From contig NC_066337.1 of the NCBI RefSeq assembly GCF_022539315.1, positions 2,995,234 to 3,059,233 on the forward strand: DNA of 64,000 nt, read 5' to 3'. The notes beneath the pieces are model-generated. The model made no database searches and was not told the origin of the DNA. It was given only the letters and a program-made list of their open reading frames with translations. The translations under genes and the position numbers were made by a program. The stretch is from Serinus canaria. Taxonomy: Eukaryota > Chordata > Aves > Passeriformes > Fringillidae. Shown here in pieces: positions 12,300 to 24,249 of this stretch (position 1 is the first letter of the stretch; each line of letters begins with the position of its first letter).

Positions 12300-15200
12300 T
12301 CACTCTAGGAAACTTTTGGATGGGAGTGTCCAAAATGTTTGGCAGCATGCAAGGTTTAGAGTTTCTCAAAGGAGCAAGAAGTGAGGAAATTCGGAGCCTC
12401 AGGTGAAGTGAGGTCAAGCAAGAGGTGGTGGCAGAGCCCAAGGCACTCCAAACCTCATATCTGACATTTTGCATCTCAGCTTTCTCCTCAATACATACAA
12501 CTCCCACCCAAAAAGAAAGACAAGTTGTCAATTCCCTGCTGGAATAAAACTTTCAAACCCCAGCCCAGAACCTTCTGGAATCCCACCAGCCCACAGGGCA
12601 GCCTCATCCGACTGGAAGACATGCACAAGAAGCTGAAGTTTGGCACAAATTTCCCCAAATAATAACGGGAAATAAATCAATAGAGCCCTGGCACCCCCTC
12701 TCGCACGGTACCTGCCCCAGAGCTGTCTCTCCTCCCTAGGATGGGGTCTGACCCTGTGCCCAGCACCAGTGGTTTGGGAGGGTTGGGAAGACTGAGCTCC
12801 CCCCAACATGAGAGATAAAAGCAGAGATGAGAGACAGAAGCCCAGCATCTAAAAGGGAAAAGATAAATGGCTTCTGAAGGAAAATAACCTGCTGGACTCC
12901 ATGGGTTTGGCAGCACCCTGCTAAGTGCAGCATCAGTCTTGAAAACCGCTGCAAGCTCAGCAATCTCAGGACAGAGCACAGGATTCTGTCAGGGCTTCTT
13001 CCCAGAGGGAGCCAAGGCCCAGGACTGTCTGGTTTTGGCCACCCTGGATGGCTCCCAGCTTGGGGAGGTGGGTTAGGAGAGAGATGTAGCAGGGAGAACA
13101 CCTTTCAGTACACAGAGCTGCTTCCTGCAGACAGGCTGGCCCCGTCACTGATTTACCAGGCAATAAAAGCAAAATCAAGGAAAATGCCTCAACTGCACCC
13201 CTGAGAGTGTCCAGACTCAGTTATTGAGTCTGGGCAGGCCCCAGCTGCCTCTTAAAAGCTTGTCTTGTACACAGTGGGTCTGACGTGACTGGGGAAGGGG
13301 TCCAGAGATGGCTGGCTCTGTGATGGGTGCTGAGCATGACACCCACAGCAAGGAGAAGAGGAAAAGTGCTGCTGCTTGAGAACAGCACAGGAAAAGGCAG
13401 CAGGAGGCAGCAGGATGAGGCCAGCACCCATCCTGCAGAGGGCTGGAAAACCCCCTGGCATGGAAGGAAAATCAATACACTCCATCATGGACCTTCCCAC
13501 TTGGGGCACCACAGGATGGGATCTAGAGCAAGACATCAGCAACAGCACATCTTTACTTCAGAAACCTCCAGAGTCCTTGGTGGCATCCCAAAATGCCAGT
13601 CCTGCAGCACAGTGATGTTATGAACAGGCACACTTCTGCACTGGCAGATTCAGGGCATAAAGCCAGCTCCCCAAGCTCTCTGTGCCATCCAGCAGGATGT
13701 TACCAGCCTGCTGCAGCCTGAAACTACTGCAAAGGTGGCTTTTCCTACCAGTTGGGAATGGATTTTAGACTGGGCTGGGTTTCAGAAGCAGAGAAGCACC
13801 TTAGAATTCCCAGCCTGCTTCCTTACAGCTGTCCCAGGCAATGATTCCCACCTCAGGCTTCCCGCTCGCTCACAGGCAGCAGCTCCAGCCTTGCCTGGGT
13901 CACCATCTGAGGCACCTCCTGCTTTCCCCCTGCCCACCAGGCTCCTTACTCCATGGTACAGACGAGATTCCATTTGTCTGACACAATTTCTCCTTGACAA
14001 ACCTCTGCTGGCACAGTCTCTTGTCCATTCTAGCTGATAACAAATAATTTTGCTTGTTTGCTCCAGAGCATTGCCAGGATGGAAGATGAGCAATCTCCTA
14101 GAATAGTTTCTCTCACTTTTCTACACCAACCACTATATTTGCCCTTCCCCAGGGGTCTGGAGCATTCCCTGCCCTCTGGGATGAGCAGCAGCAGTCCTGA
14201 CATCACTCCAGCCACTTCCCTGCAGAGCCAAGCAGGAACAGCATCAGCCCAGGTGATTTATACCAGAACTCCAGCAAGAGAGCTGAGCAAAGGCTGAGAG
14301 AAACCTCTCTTAAATAGTTTTGCAGTGGAGTTTACCCGAGCTGCAGCAGGCAACAAAGAAACGTCAAGAGCAATGAGACAAGGCAGGGGAGGCGTCGTAG
14401 CAGATAAAGGATTCTTCAGGTATGAGACAAAACCAGCTTTGGAAACCTCGCAGAAGTGAGTTTAAAGTCTCCAGAGGATATCAATTGAGAGTCTGTCACT
14501 TGGTGTCAGGATAACTTTCTGGACAGCTCTCGGAGCTTGTTAAGCTCTCGCTTGGGCTGCATTTGAGCTCTGGTGGCAGTGTTGTCTGCAAGCACCAGCA
14601 CTGAAACCAGAGATGAAAAAGGTCTGCTGAGTCCATGCAGCTTTTCCATCATCCCTCCAAAATTCCCCACTACGACCTGCAACACCCCACCAGTGTCAGG
14701 CATGGGGAGCTCAGACAGGGTTGCTCCAAGACACAAGGAGGGGATGTGTGTAAGCGGGGACAACACTGCGAAATTGAGCTCCTCTCACCCCAGAACAAGG
14801 GCTGGGGTGTCCAGAAGGGATTTGTGGGCACAGGGTGGGAAATTCAGAATGAGAATGCAGCAGCCCATGTAAAAGCAGGTGGCCAAACCAGACGGTCGTA
14901 ACTCTGTCTCAGCATCACAATCTATGGCTCGGGTAGGAAATAGCCACTTCCCCCACAGCAATCATTTCATCAAAAATCCTGCAAGACTCCTGCTGTTCCC
15001 ACTAGCCCTGGATCCCTAACTTTAATTAAGTCCAAAGAGCCTTCCCGCAAGAACAAGGGAGGAGAGGGTGACTCAGACAGCGATGGGACCAGTCAGTGCA
15101 ATTATCATGCAGTTAAGAATATTAATTAAAAACAGCCCTCCCCCCAGTTAAAAAAAAAAAAAAAAGGCAAATGAATCAATTCTACTTAAAGGAATATATG

Positions 15201-15900
15201 GGAATGAGGAGTAGGAGCAGGGAGGGTGACGGAGACAGAGATGGGACGCGCTGTGAATGCTAAGAGCTTCCCACCGTGGCCGCTGCCGCAGTCAGCCCCA
15301 GGCCTGGCTGCTGCCAACAGTTACTCTGAGTCTCCTCAGAAATGGGTTCAATCTTTCCTTCTACCTGCTGCCGCATCAGAGCAACTCCTGTGATCACACA
15401 AAGGACTTTAAATCTTGGCTTTAACTGCCTTGATTGAATTAAATGCAACACCACGGTAAAGCAGGCTCCTCATTTCAGGTGCGAGCAAGGAGCCCTTGCT
15501 CTCCCGCTAACGGCACTCTCCCTCTCTCGGAAATGATGAGTTGCTCATGGGTTATGCTCTTTAAGAAAGGAAAAAAAAGTCATCTGATAAAGTGGGTTAT
15601 AAAACTGGTGGTGGTAATAAACGGAGAGCAAGGAGCCTGATGCAAAGCCTGCAGAGAAGGCAGAACCTGCTGTAGGGACATGATATCTGAACCATGATTA
15701 ATGCATGACCACGGGTGACAGCTCAGAGCAGCACAGGTGCCACCCACGACACAGGGGACAAGAACAGCAGAGGGAAGTCACCCAGACACCAGAGCGAGGG
15801 TGTCAGGGGAGGATGATGAGTGACTGGCTCCCAAGTGTTGACGCTGAGGGAGTGGAGGTGCCTGGTAGGCACCTTCTGCTCAAGCACCTGCAGCCCTTCG
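12300..15900. other. Intron 1 spacer with a short spaced direct repeat
   Basis: Mostly featureless unique sequence. A 25-base motif (agggtgactcagacagcgat plus gggac) at about 15066-15090 recurs with three changes at about 15223-15247. The two copies flank an AT-rich segment with aagaatattaattaaaaac and a run of 17 A. No gene recognised. Confidence 0.55.
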
Positions 15901-15901
15901 G

Positions 15902-16020
15902 TGGAGATGCTTCCACCACTGTGATGCAGCTGCGATAAAACCCAGCCAAGGTTTCCAGGCAGGATCAACCCATTGGGATGGCCAACCATGACCTGGCAGC
16001 AATGCCCCCACAGCAACCCC
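15902..16020 (+). repeat. Copy A of a 120-bp dispersed repeat
   Basis: This segment is about 90% identical over its whole length to 20768-20885, in the same orientation 4.87 kb away. Shared text includes 'tggagatgcttccaccact', 'ataaaacccagcca', 'tccaggcaggatcaaccca' and 'ggccaaccatgacctg'. It does not match CR1 as I know it; the family is unrecognised. Confidence 0.85.
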
Positions 16021-16314
16021 AATAAGAAACCAGCAGAGAATACTGTGACTCAGTAACATTCTGCCACAACAGCCTCTTTGACTGCAGGCACCACATGGGA
16101 AAGGCATGGGCACAAGGGGACAAGGCCAAGCAGTGATATGATGAGGTGGGAACAGGCTTGCAGTGACTCATGATCCTCCAACAAAGCTACTGTCCCATGA
16201 GTGAGAGCTGCAGGAAAAGGCATCTCAGGCACCTGGGTTAATGAGAGGGAAGGGAGAAGACACTGCAGGAAAGGACTTTGAGTGGAGAAAAGCTGATGAG
16301 AGCACATCTCCCAA

Positions 16315-16374
16315 TTCCTGCCTGAAACTCCCCAGGCCATAAAGTCAGAAAACTTCCTGCCTGAAACTCCCCAG
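16315..16374 (+). repeat. Short duplicated 21-mer, period 39 bp
   Basis: 'ttcctgcctgaaactcccc' plus 'ag' is present at 16315-16335 and again at 16354-16374. The spacer is 18 bases. It is a minor local duplication. Confidence 0.85.
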
Positions 16375-16920
16375 TCACTCCAAGCCAGACCTGCAGGGAC
16401 CAGCACCACCACAGACTTATCACAGAGGGTGGAGAAGAGCTCAGCTCCATCCTCTCCTTCCATGTTCATCCTCCATTCCTGGGACTTGCCTCTCAGTGAA
16501 ACAGGGATAAAGAGGAGCACGCTCCTGTGGTTCCTACGAGCTCTGACACAGAGCAGGATCTGTCACAAGAAGGTGCCCTGGGAACATAAACCATTTCTCT
16601 TTATCAGCCTCTATTATTATCGCATTAATGGAACCTTCACTGGCAGGATGGATGCTCAAGTGCCCAGGAAGCACTCCTGGCTCTTTCCTGCCCCTCCACG
16701 GGAGCAGGGCACTCTGCCGACAAATCCCCAGGAGAATTACGGCCGAGTTCCGGGCACAGACACGACTATCGGCTCCTTTTTATGAGCCTTCATTGTTATT
16801 ACCACCTATTTCTTTTTACATTCCTGCCAAAATACCAAACATTAATCTCCCTCGCTCCCTGCAGGCAAAACATGGGTAATTGGATTTATATGGGTTAGAA
16901 ATTTGTTAGATTTTTATACA

Positions 16921-16966
16921 AATATATATATACACACATGCACACATGCACACACAGGGAGAAGGT
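16921..16966. repeat. TA/CA microsatellite
   Basis: A short (TA)n run passes into cacacatgcacacatgcacaca. It is a compound dinucleotide repeat inside intron 1. Confidence 0.85.
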
Positions 16967-18670
16967 ATAAAAAACCCAGTGAAGGGATACAGTGTCCCAT
17001 GGGAACTCAGGTACCAACTGGCTCAAGCCAACCCCCCACATTTCTGTGCTGGCTGCTGGGCTTTAATTTAGGAGCTCATCCCTCAAAGCTGAACTTCACA
17101 CACTGAGAGTTACCAGTCGTGGATTTTTCTTTGGTGCACCCTTTGCAATGCCCTGGCTTTACCTTTACCCACTGCCTTCTTCCACCTGACATTTTTCTTT
17201 CCCCCTTCCCAACTTTTCTTTCTCTTCTTCCACTTTCTCCCTTCTGGAGTCCCATTCCTCTTCTCTCCAGCTCCAGCCTGGAGGCAACACCACACACAAG
17301 CCCTGGCACACCAAGAGAAGAGAAAGCAAGATGTGTGACATGTCCTCAAGTGCCCCCACTCTGAACCCATCAGCACTGGAGATGGCACAAAGTACCTCAT
17401 CAGCATCAGCACAATTTGCTTATCTTTTATAGGATGAGAAAAAAATCTTAAATTTACAGCTTACACCACAACAGATGTTGTTCTCATTATCCTCCCCCTA
17501 CACAGAAAATCAGACTTGGAGACCCATTTGTATCCCAAGGAACAAGTCCATCAAGTGAGCATAGTCATGGAAACAACTCATTTTAAGCAAATCTTGGGAA
17601 ATATTCATAGGAAAACAGAAATATAAAATGTGAGTGTTTTGCACTGAAGAGCCGACCTTGAAGGGTTCTGTCGGGAAAGACAAGACCTACATATCAAATC
17701 CAACCTGCAGTAAACAACCCATTACAGGGTAAAAATTGTTGACAGGGGCTGTGGGGAAATTATTTTTCTCATTAAAAAAAAAAAAAGAAGAAAAACCAGC
17801 ACATCCTAACCCTCAAAGGCTGCTCACAAGGACAGAGGAAGAAGTGATAGTCACTGAATCAGATATTTCTTATGAACTGTCTGCTAGGCTGCAGTATCTA
17901 AAGATTATCACTTAAAACAATATGTCCAGCTGTTGTAAAAAGCATCCGTGGTTTAGGGCTGAGGAATGCAAGGAGGAGGCAAACTGTGAGAACAGTCAGG
18001 GGAACAGAGAAACTCTTTGGAAAGCAGGAATGTGAAAGACAGCCACTGTGCCCCCGCTTGGTTTTGCAGCGTTAACACCTAATCCTGTTCCAGAAACAAA
18101 GCCCTGAGCTCCTGGAGGAGTGTGCGTGATCCAGGGGAAGGACAGCTATTACCAGGGAGTTTATTATCCTTGCAAAAAGATCTCTGTACCCTATAGTGCA
18201 GGATTACCAACAGTTCAGTCTCATCCCCAGGAGGTAAATATCACCACTTGGAAATATTTCTGCCTAGTGGAGCTTAAAAACTTAGCGTGGGGGGTGGGGA
18301 TTTTTCACTAGACAAGAGGATCTTCCCAGGGTTTGAATCCTGGCCCTGGGAGATGTGACAGTGAGGGTCCCCTCCTCCCTCTGCAGAGCCCCACCAGCTT
18401 GCTGTGCTCTCAAATCCAGCATTTTCTGCAGCAAACCCCCAGTGCTGTGGTTCCAGCCTGTGTCAGCAGGACTCCCCAGCACTCTGACACCGAGCCCAGC
18501 CCTACACCCACATAAAACCTGCCTGGTGCTGGCTCAGCAGGAGAAGGGCTGGCACAGGCAGCAGCCTGAGCCTTGCTTGCTTAAGGTGAATTCCCCAAAG
18601 CCACCCCTGAATCTCCTCAAAGCCAGACTTGAATCTTCCCCTTGCACAGCAGGACAGTGCTCTTGGAGTA

Positions 18671-19040
18671 AGGACAACCAGTGCTGGGGACACGAGCTGC
18701 AGGGAACACCAGACTCAGGGAGAATGAACCACAGGGAGCACCAGCCTCAGGGACAGCCAACATCAGGGACAACCAGCCTAGGAACAACCAGCCTCAGGGA
18801 CAACCAGTGTTGAGGGCAACAAGCTGCAGGGAACAACCAGCCTCAGGGACAATGAACCACAAGGAACACCAACCTCAGGGAAAATAAGCTCAGAACAACC
18901 AATCTCAGGGACAATCAGCCACAGGGACAACCAACTGCAGGGAACACCTGTCTCAGGAACAACCAACCTTAGGGACAATGAACCACAAGGAATATCAACC
19001 TCCCCCAGGACCAACCAACATGAGTGACAACCAGCCTCTC
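18671..19040. repeat. Degenerate minisatellite, about 23 copies of a 16-bp unit
   Basis: The consensus unit is close to ggacaaccagcctcag, with variants such as ggacaatgaaccacaa and ggaacaccaacctcag recurring at several places. The repeated variants suggest a higher-order pattern from older duplications of blocks. It lies in IgLON intron 1 and is poor in T on the plus strand. Open frames crossing it are by-products of the repeat. Confidence 0.9.
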
Positions 19041-19329
19041 ACTGCACAACCCAAGAAGTGACCTCACACAAACCAGCCAGCCCTGATATGAGCTGAAGAC
19101 CAATATTTGACCGGCAGAAAAAGACACCAGGACTTAAAGCTCCCTCCAGCACGTTCCTTCACTGATGCCAACAAGGACAACGGCATGGCAGGGGCTGTGA
19201 GGCTGCTCCAGCCCCACCAAGGTGGGAAGGGGCACAGCCAGGGTACCAGCTCCACGGGCTCAGCATCTGCATTTTGGCAGCATCACTGGTGCAGCAGGCT
19301 GGGGAGGAAGGAGCCCTCCTGCAACCCCC

Positions 19330-19600
19330 TGACCTTTCTCCAACCACCTTTCCAGTGGCTGCAATATTACAGTGAAATTAGCGGGCACTGTAATTACAAC
19401 TATCAGGAGCAGATAAGACAAGTTAAATACCAGCTACCTAGGGAGAAATTATTATGCCAGCCAGGAGGATCCAAATGCCAGAATCCATGGCTGTAATTTC
19501 CCTGAGTCGCCAATTACAGCTCCGCCATGCAGCGAGCTCTACCTTGGAAACGGCAGGTATATATTTAGCTGCTCCAGAAAAGTTTTTGGGTAGGAGGGGG
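19330..19600. promoter_or_regulatory. Candidate conserved noncoding block in intron 1
   Basis: Unique sequence with several 'taattac' cores in both orientations (gtaattacaac, ccaattacagc, ctgtaatttccctga), a gataag GATA site and gcaatattacag. It begins about 290 bases after the 16-bp minisatellite and ends in a short G run. Inference from motif density. Confidence 0.32.
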
Positions 19601-19619
19601 GGGGAAGGAAGGGGCAGCA

Positions 19620-22600
19620 ATGGAGCAAGTCCTCACTAATCTGCTCTGCGCTAATCCCCACGCTTTTAGCATTTGCACACAAAGAGCAGTGACTCTCTTC
19701 CTGCTCCCCAGCAAGGATTTAACAGCAGAGATGTGGATGCATTAACGCTTCTTTTCTCTGCCAGTCTGTGGCTGCTGCTGCAGGGCGACAGGTGAGTGTC
19801 AGAACCCCCATTAACAGGTAGGTACACAGAATATCAGCGGTTTGACTGTAAAAGAGGCCAAAAAAAAAGTGATTTCCTGACTTCCCAGACCTATGCCTGG
19901 AGACTGTGGTCCTGTCTCCTGCTCCTGCTGGTTGTATTTTACTGAGGTCTTGTTGCGTGCTGGAAAATAGACTGCGGTAGGTTATTACACCAAAAGAAAA
20001 AAAGAAGAATCAAAGCAGCATTGTCAGAAATAATTAAAACCATAATTGCAAAAATAAATGGAAGAACAGCATCTCATGATGTTTTATTTGGGCTTTTTAT
20101 TTTTAATTGGAATTGTTCTCACACTTGCTAATTGACAGAATACAGCCAGGCACAGAGTCTGGGATGTGCATGACCAAAGCTAGCCTGACTTCTTGGTCTC
20201 CTCCATGGACAGGCAGTAGGAGAGGCCATGGGTTCACCAGAAGCAGACAAGCCCAGGGGATTTGACTTGAAAATTTGCCCTTATATACAGAGATAAAGCA
20301 GCTCTGTATTATTTAGTTTGGAAAAAACCTAGTTGTACCTGCCTTAACATCACCTACGAGTACCCTAATGAGTATTTTATGAGTACTGTAATCATCACTG
20401 ATAAACCACTGCTGTTGGGTCATTTTACAGATGGGGAAACTGAGTCTGAGTGCAGAGGGGCCTCCTTAAGTCCTGGTGTCCCTGTGCTGACAGCCATGGA
20501 GAAAACTCAGCACACCCCATCTCCCAGCTAATCATTCCAACCTCTAAAATGCACTCTCTCCCTTAAAAAAAAAGCCCAACAATATTTCTTAAATACAGAT
20601 AAAACTATAAAGCCTTGAAATTTTGAGCAGCTGGTGGTTGATGTCTTTATGAACTGTACTGATGGCTGCTGTAAAGGTCGGTTTGCTGGCGGCACAGCGG
20701 GACGATCCCATTTCCATCCCCATTTTCACACTGTGGGAATGTTTGCCACAACTTCCCCTCTGGCTCATGGAGATGCTTCCACCACTGATGCAGCTGGGAT
20801 AAAACCCAGCCAAAGTCTCCAGGCAGGATCAACCCATGGGGATTGGCCAACCATGACCTGCCAGTGATGCTCCCACAGCAACCCTAGGATGTACATCCAA
20901 CGAGCTGCACGTGGAGAAAGCCAAGACTCAATGGCACTCTTCCCAAAAGAAGGAACTTAATCCTTGTTCCCACATCAAATCCCAGCTGAGATTAAAAAGT
21001 GACCATCTCCACCATCCCTGGTGGCTCCCAGTGGGCTCCTTGCTCTGTTGCATGTCCCAGACTGGTGGGTAACATCAGGTACTCCTGCCATCTCAACACC
21101 TGAGCTTTGTGTTCCTGAATCAGGCAGTTTGGTTTGATTTTTAACCGTGCACAGAGAATTTCCATACTGCCTTTAGTTCTCAGGAGAGGAAAGGTGACTG
21201 ACTATTATGGGAATTGTTTGTTCTTACAATAAAAAGGAGTGAATTACCAACAATCTCTGCTTAAAACGGAAATTATTTGTTGCTGATCTAAGATGACCTG
21301 CAAGTTGCCTGTAGATGGAGCCTGAGTTTCTGCAAGGATTATGCTAAGCCTCCCTCGGAAAAAGGGTGGAGAGCTGGAAATGGAAGCACCCAAAATCCAA
21401 TACAGGAAACCCACAAGCAGCCTGAAAAGCATCCAGGTTTCCTCCACCACTTTCACATAGGTCCACTTGCTCTCCCAGCTCCTTTCTGCAATGCAAGGGG
21501 TGGTTAAAGGGCTGATCTTGGAAAGCAAAGAGCTTCCACCAACCCTGCAGGAGCCAAGGAGATTTGCAGGCTCTGCCCATCTCACCACCAGGATGAGGGA
21601 GAGGACCTGGCCACCCAGACCTAGCAGGACTGGGGCTAATTCTGCAAGAGCTACACACTGGAATTACAGCTCTCACTTTTTCCAAGCCCAGTTCCTTGGT
21701 CTGAGCCCCAAGAAAAGTGCCACTTGCAGGGAGGACAGCAGAGGACACCACCACCTCCTCCTGTGGGTGCACAGGAGAAAACACCATTTAGCAAGAACAC
21801 CACTCACTGGGAAAGACTTCACAGGGCACTTTTCCCTGCCTGGATCTTCATAGGAAATCACAGCTTGCAAATAAACATCAGCCCCATCCTCAAGATGCTG
21901 CACCTTTGTCCTCCTGCCTTCAACCCCCCCACGGATGCCACCTCTTTGGCTTGCTGTGTGCAATTCCCTGCCCATCTCCAGATCCCAAGGAAAGATGGAA
22001 AACTGCTTGCCACCCAGAGGCTGCAGAGGTACAGCAGCAGGGAAACAGGGAGAGGAGGGAAAAGAAGGACCACTGGGAAACAGCAGTGCAGGAAAAGATG
22101 GAGCAGACTGGGAGCAAATGGGAGCTGGAGGCAGAAACCTGCCTGCAGCAGGGGAAAGCTGGACTTGAGGAGGAGAAGGGGGGGGGGGTAAGAGCATGGA
22201 AAAGATGCCCTGGAGAGCCTGGGTAGGAGCAGATGCCAAGGGGGAAATGGATAAAACCAGGCACTTTTGGGGCACGGGCTTCCCCTAAATGTCAGCACTT
22301 GGGAGATGCAGAGTTTCTTATAGGAAGGCTAAAGTCTCCCACCCAAGGCTGCTTCATAAACATCCCTTCCTGCAAACAGCACAGAAAAGGGGACAGACGA
22401 CAAGAAATTAAAAAAAAAAAAATAAAAACAGAGATCCAAGTCAGCCCTCTGCTGGCAGCAGGCTCAGCTGGACGTGCAGGGGTTCCCCAGAGAGCAGGCA
22501 CAGCCACCCATCCTGCTCTGACCAGCATCACCTCCGAGAGCCCCAGAGCCACACTTCACTGCAGAGACAAGTTCCAACAGCGAGGAAAAGAGCACCAGGG

Positions 22601-23630
22601 CCAAAGGCACCCCTCTGGGGGACCGTCCTTCTTTAAACCGCCTTGCTCACACAGCTCAGGTTAATCATCATTGCAGTTCAATTAGGGAGAGCACAGGGAG
22701 ACAGCCCTCTGCTCTCCAGCTGTGCCACAGCCCCCAGGAACACGGGCTGATGACAAGCGTGTCCCAGCGGGCAGGAAAAGGGACAACATCCCAAAGTCTG
22801 GCAGTGAGCATGGTGGGAAGAGGGCAGACAGGCAACCAACACTTCCCACCACAGCACGGAGCCCACAGAGCCTCAGCCAGAGCCTGATTCCCAAAACCAC
22901 CAAACACTTCCCCTACAAAGCCCACCTCAGGCACGGCAACCCGCCCGGCCGCCCAGGTGAGCACAGCTCCCTATGCTCAAAGCAGCAGCAGCTCCTCAGC
23001 TCTGTGCCGGCTCGGCTGCTCACGGAGAGCGTGCCAGGCTCTGCTTGTGCCATCCCCGTGCCTGGCTTTGGGAAGAGCAGCTGCTCTCTGCTGCAGCCCT
23101 GTTCCTCCGGGTCTGAGCGAGGGAGCCGCCAGCCTCGGGTGCGGGGCACACGCTGCTCGCTGGTGCAGGAAAAGCAGACAAACTCCTCCAGGCTCTCTTG
23201 CTCCACACGCTCACGTCCCACCACCCCCGAGCTCCTTCCCCCAGTCCTACAGCTCCCGGATTAACCGGCTCGGGTCCTCCCGGGGCTGCCTGAAGCACGC
23301 ACAGCACGACCCAAAGCCCCACTGCCGCCCCACTGCCCTCCAAAAAAAGGCTGGGCTGCTCCTCTGGCCGCGATGCCTGTGGAGAGCTGCTGTGCTACCT
23401 GGGCACAGCACCGCGTACACCTGTAACTCATTCAGGGAATGAAAGGGATGCTCGGCTGGGCTGTGCGGCACTGGAGTGACCCATCTGCATATCAGCCGCC
23501 TGTGTTTCTCCTACAGCAAACAGCGTAAGGGAAAGCATCCATCAGAATTCATAAGATGCACCCCTGGAGTAAAAGATTGATTTGATATTAACGGATTCGT
23601 GCAGAGACTATAAAGCGATCGAGGAAAACA
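19620..23630. other. Intron 1 spacer proximal to the promoter
   Basis: It contains the second 120-bp repeat copy (20768-20885), a poly-G run at about 22186-22196 and an A run near 22410-22423. GC and CpG content rise from about 22900 toward the promoter island. Overlapping open frames at 21670-22300 and 22700-23450 on both strands have no recognised domains. Confidence 0.55.
20768..20885 (+). repeat. Copy B of the 120-bp dispersed repeat
   Basis: It pairs with 15902-16020, with about a dozen differences including two small indels. Sequence similarity stops abruptly at both ends of the pair, as expected for a transposed or duplicated unit and not for a larger segmental duplication. Confidence 0.85.
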
Positions 23631-24076
23631 CTGACACCTCGGAGGCATCGCAGCCCTGGAAAGCCGCTGGCAGCGCAGGCTGGCACCGGTGCCGGGAGCA
23701 CGGACCCCCCTCCCCTCCCACGCAGGCACAACTTTGGGATTTTCAGGCAGCACTAACTCACTGTCTGCCACCTAAACCCCTGCGCCGTCTCCTCGTCTGG
23801 CACCCGCAGCCCCCCCAGGAGGTTGCCAGCCCCGCGCTGCAGCCCGAAAAGCACCGGCGCATCCGTCCCTCCAAAACCGCTCGCACGGGGTGACCCCACC
23901 ACGACGGGGACAAGCTGCCACCCGGAGTGTCCCCTGCCACCACGGGGACAAGCCCCTGGGACACGTGCAAAGTCTCCAGCTGGTCCCAGGACCCTCCGGC
24001 AGCCCCGCCGGGCACAGAGCATCCCCCAAAGCCGCAAGCAGGACCCCCCGACCCCCCCAAGCCCCCGTCCAGCTGC

Positions 24077-24086
24077 TCCTACCTGA
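24077..24086 (-). other. Splice donor of IgLON exon 1
   Basis: On the minus strand the sequence reads CTCAG|GTAGGA, with the last exon base at 24083 and the intronic GT at 24082-24081. Bases -3 to -1 (CAG) and +1, +2, +3 and +5 (G, T, A, G) match the donor consensus. The reading frame hits a stop (TAG) across the donor, so the conserved peptide ends exactly at the predicted junction. Phase and position match the conserved exon boundary after ...GESATL(R) in IgLON genes, as I recall it. Confidence 0.9.
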
Positions 24087-24249
24087 GCGTGGCGCTCTCC
24101 CCTTGCCGCACTGTCACGTTGTCCATGGCTTTGGGGAAGGTGGCATCTCCGCTGCGCACGGGCACTCCTGCGGGCACAAGGAAGAGCAGCCTGAGACAGA
24201 GGACGACCAGGCACCTCCAGGGCAGGGCCAAGCACCCACCGACCCCCAT
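24083..24249 (-). CDS. NTM/OPCML: First coding exon of an IgLON neural adhesion protein (neurotrimin or OPCML), signal peptide plus start of Ig domain 1
   Basis: IgLONs are GPI-anchored, three-Ig-domain proteins of the neuronal surface that mediate homophilic and heterophilic adhesion in neurite growth and synapse formation. The exon encodes 55 codons plus two bases. Residues 1-13 are the signal n-region and about 14-30 the hydrophobic core ([18 protein letters not shown]). From residue 29 the protein reads [15 protein letters not shown] and then [13 protein letters not shown], the near-invariant start of NTM and OPCML, with an N-glycosylation sequon at N44-V45-T46. The first Ig cysteine would lie in the next exon, which is outside the window. 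The start is the first ATG in this frame and has a strong context (A at -3, G at +4). The exon ends in phase 2 at CTCAG|GTAGGA; the split AG/G codon gives the Arg that precedes that Cys. NTM and OPCML are nearly identical over this exon, so it cannot separate them; deciding residues lie in exon 2. The signal n-region is diverged from the mammalian form. Confidence 0.93.
24166..24192 (-). other. Candidate intra-exonic 3' splice site overlapping the signal-peptide codons
   Basis: On the minus strand, codons for LLFLVPAG read CTGCTCTTCCTTGTGCC then CGCAG|GA. This is a 17-base pyrimidine-rich tract followed by an AG acceptor at 24169-24168. Splicing here would start an exon at 24167 with GAGTGCCCG, supplying the last two bases of a Gly codon and then Val-Pro-Val-Arg-Ser. 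From memory, alternative mammalian NTM and OPCML isoforms differ in signal peptide but share everything from GVPVRS onward, which is what use of this site would give. The matching upstream exon was not recognised in this window. Confidence 0.6.

Larger units (their letters stand above)
16030..18660. other. Intron 1 spacer
   Basis: It contains the 21-mer duplication at 16315-16374, a TA/CA microsatellite at 16921-16966, and a pyrimidine-rich tract at about 17160-17270. Otherwise it is unique noncoding DNA without recognisable exons. Confidence 0.6.
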
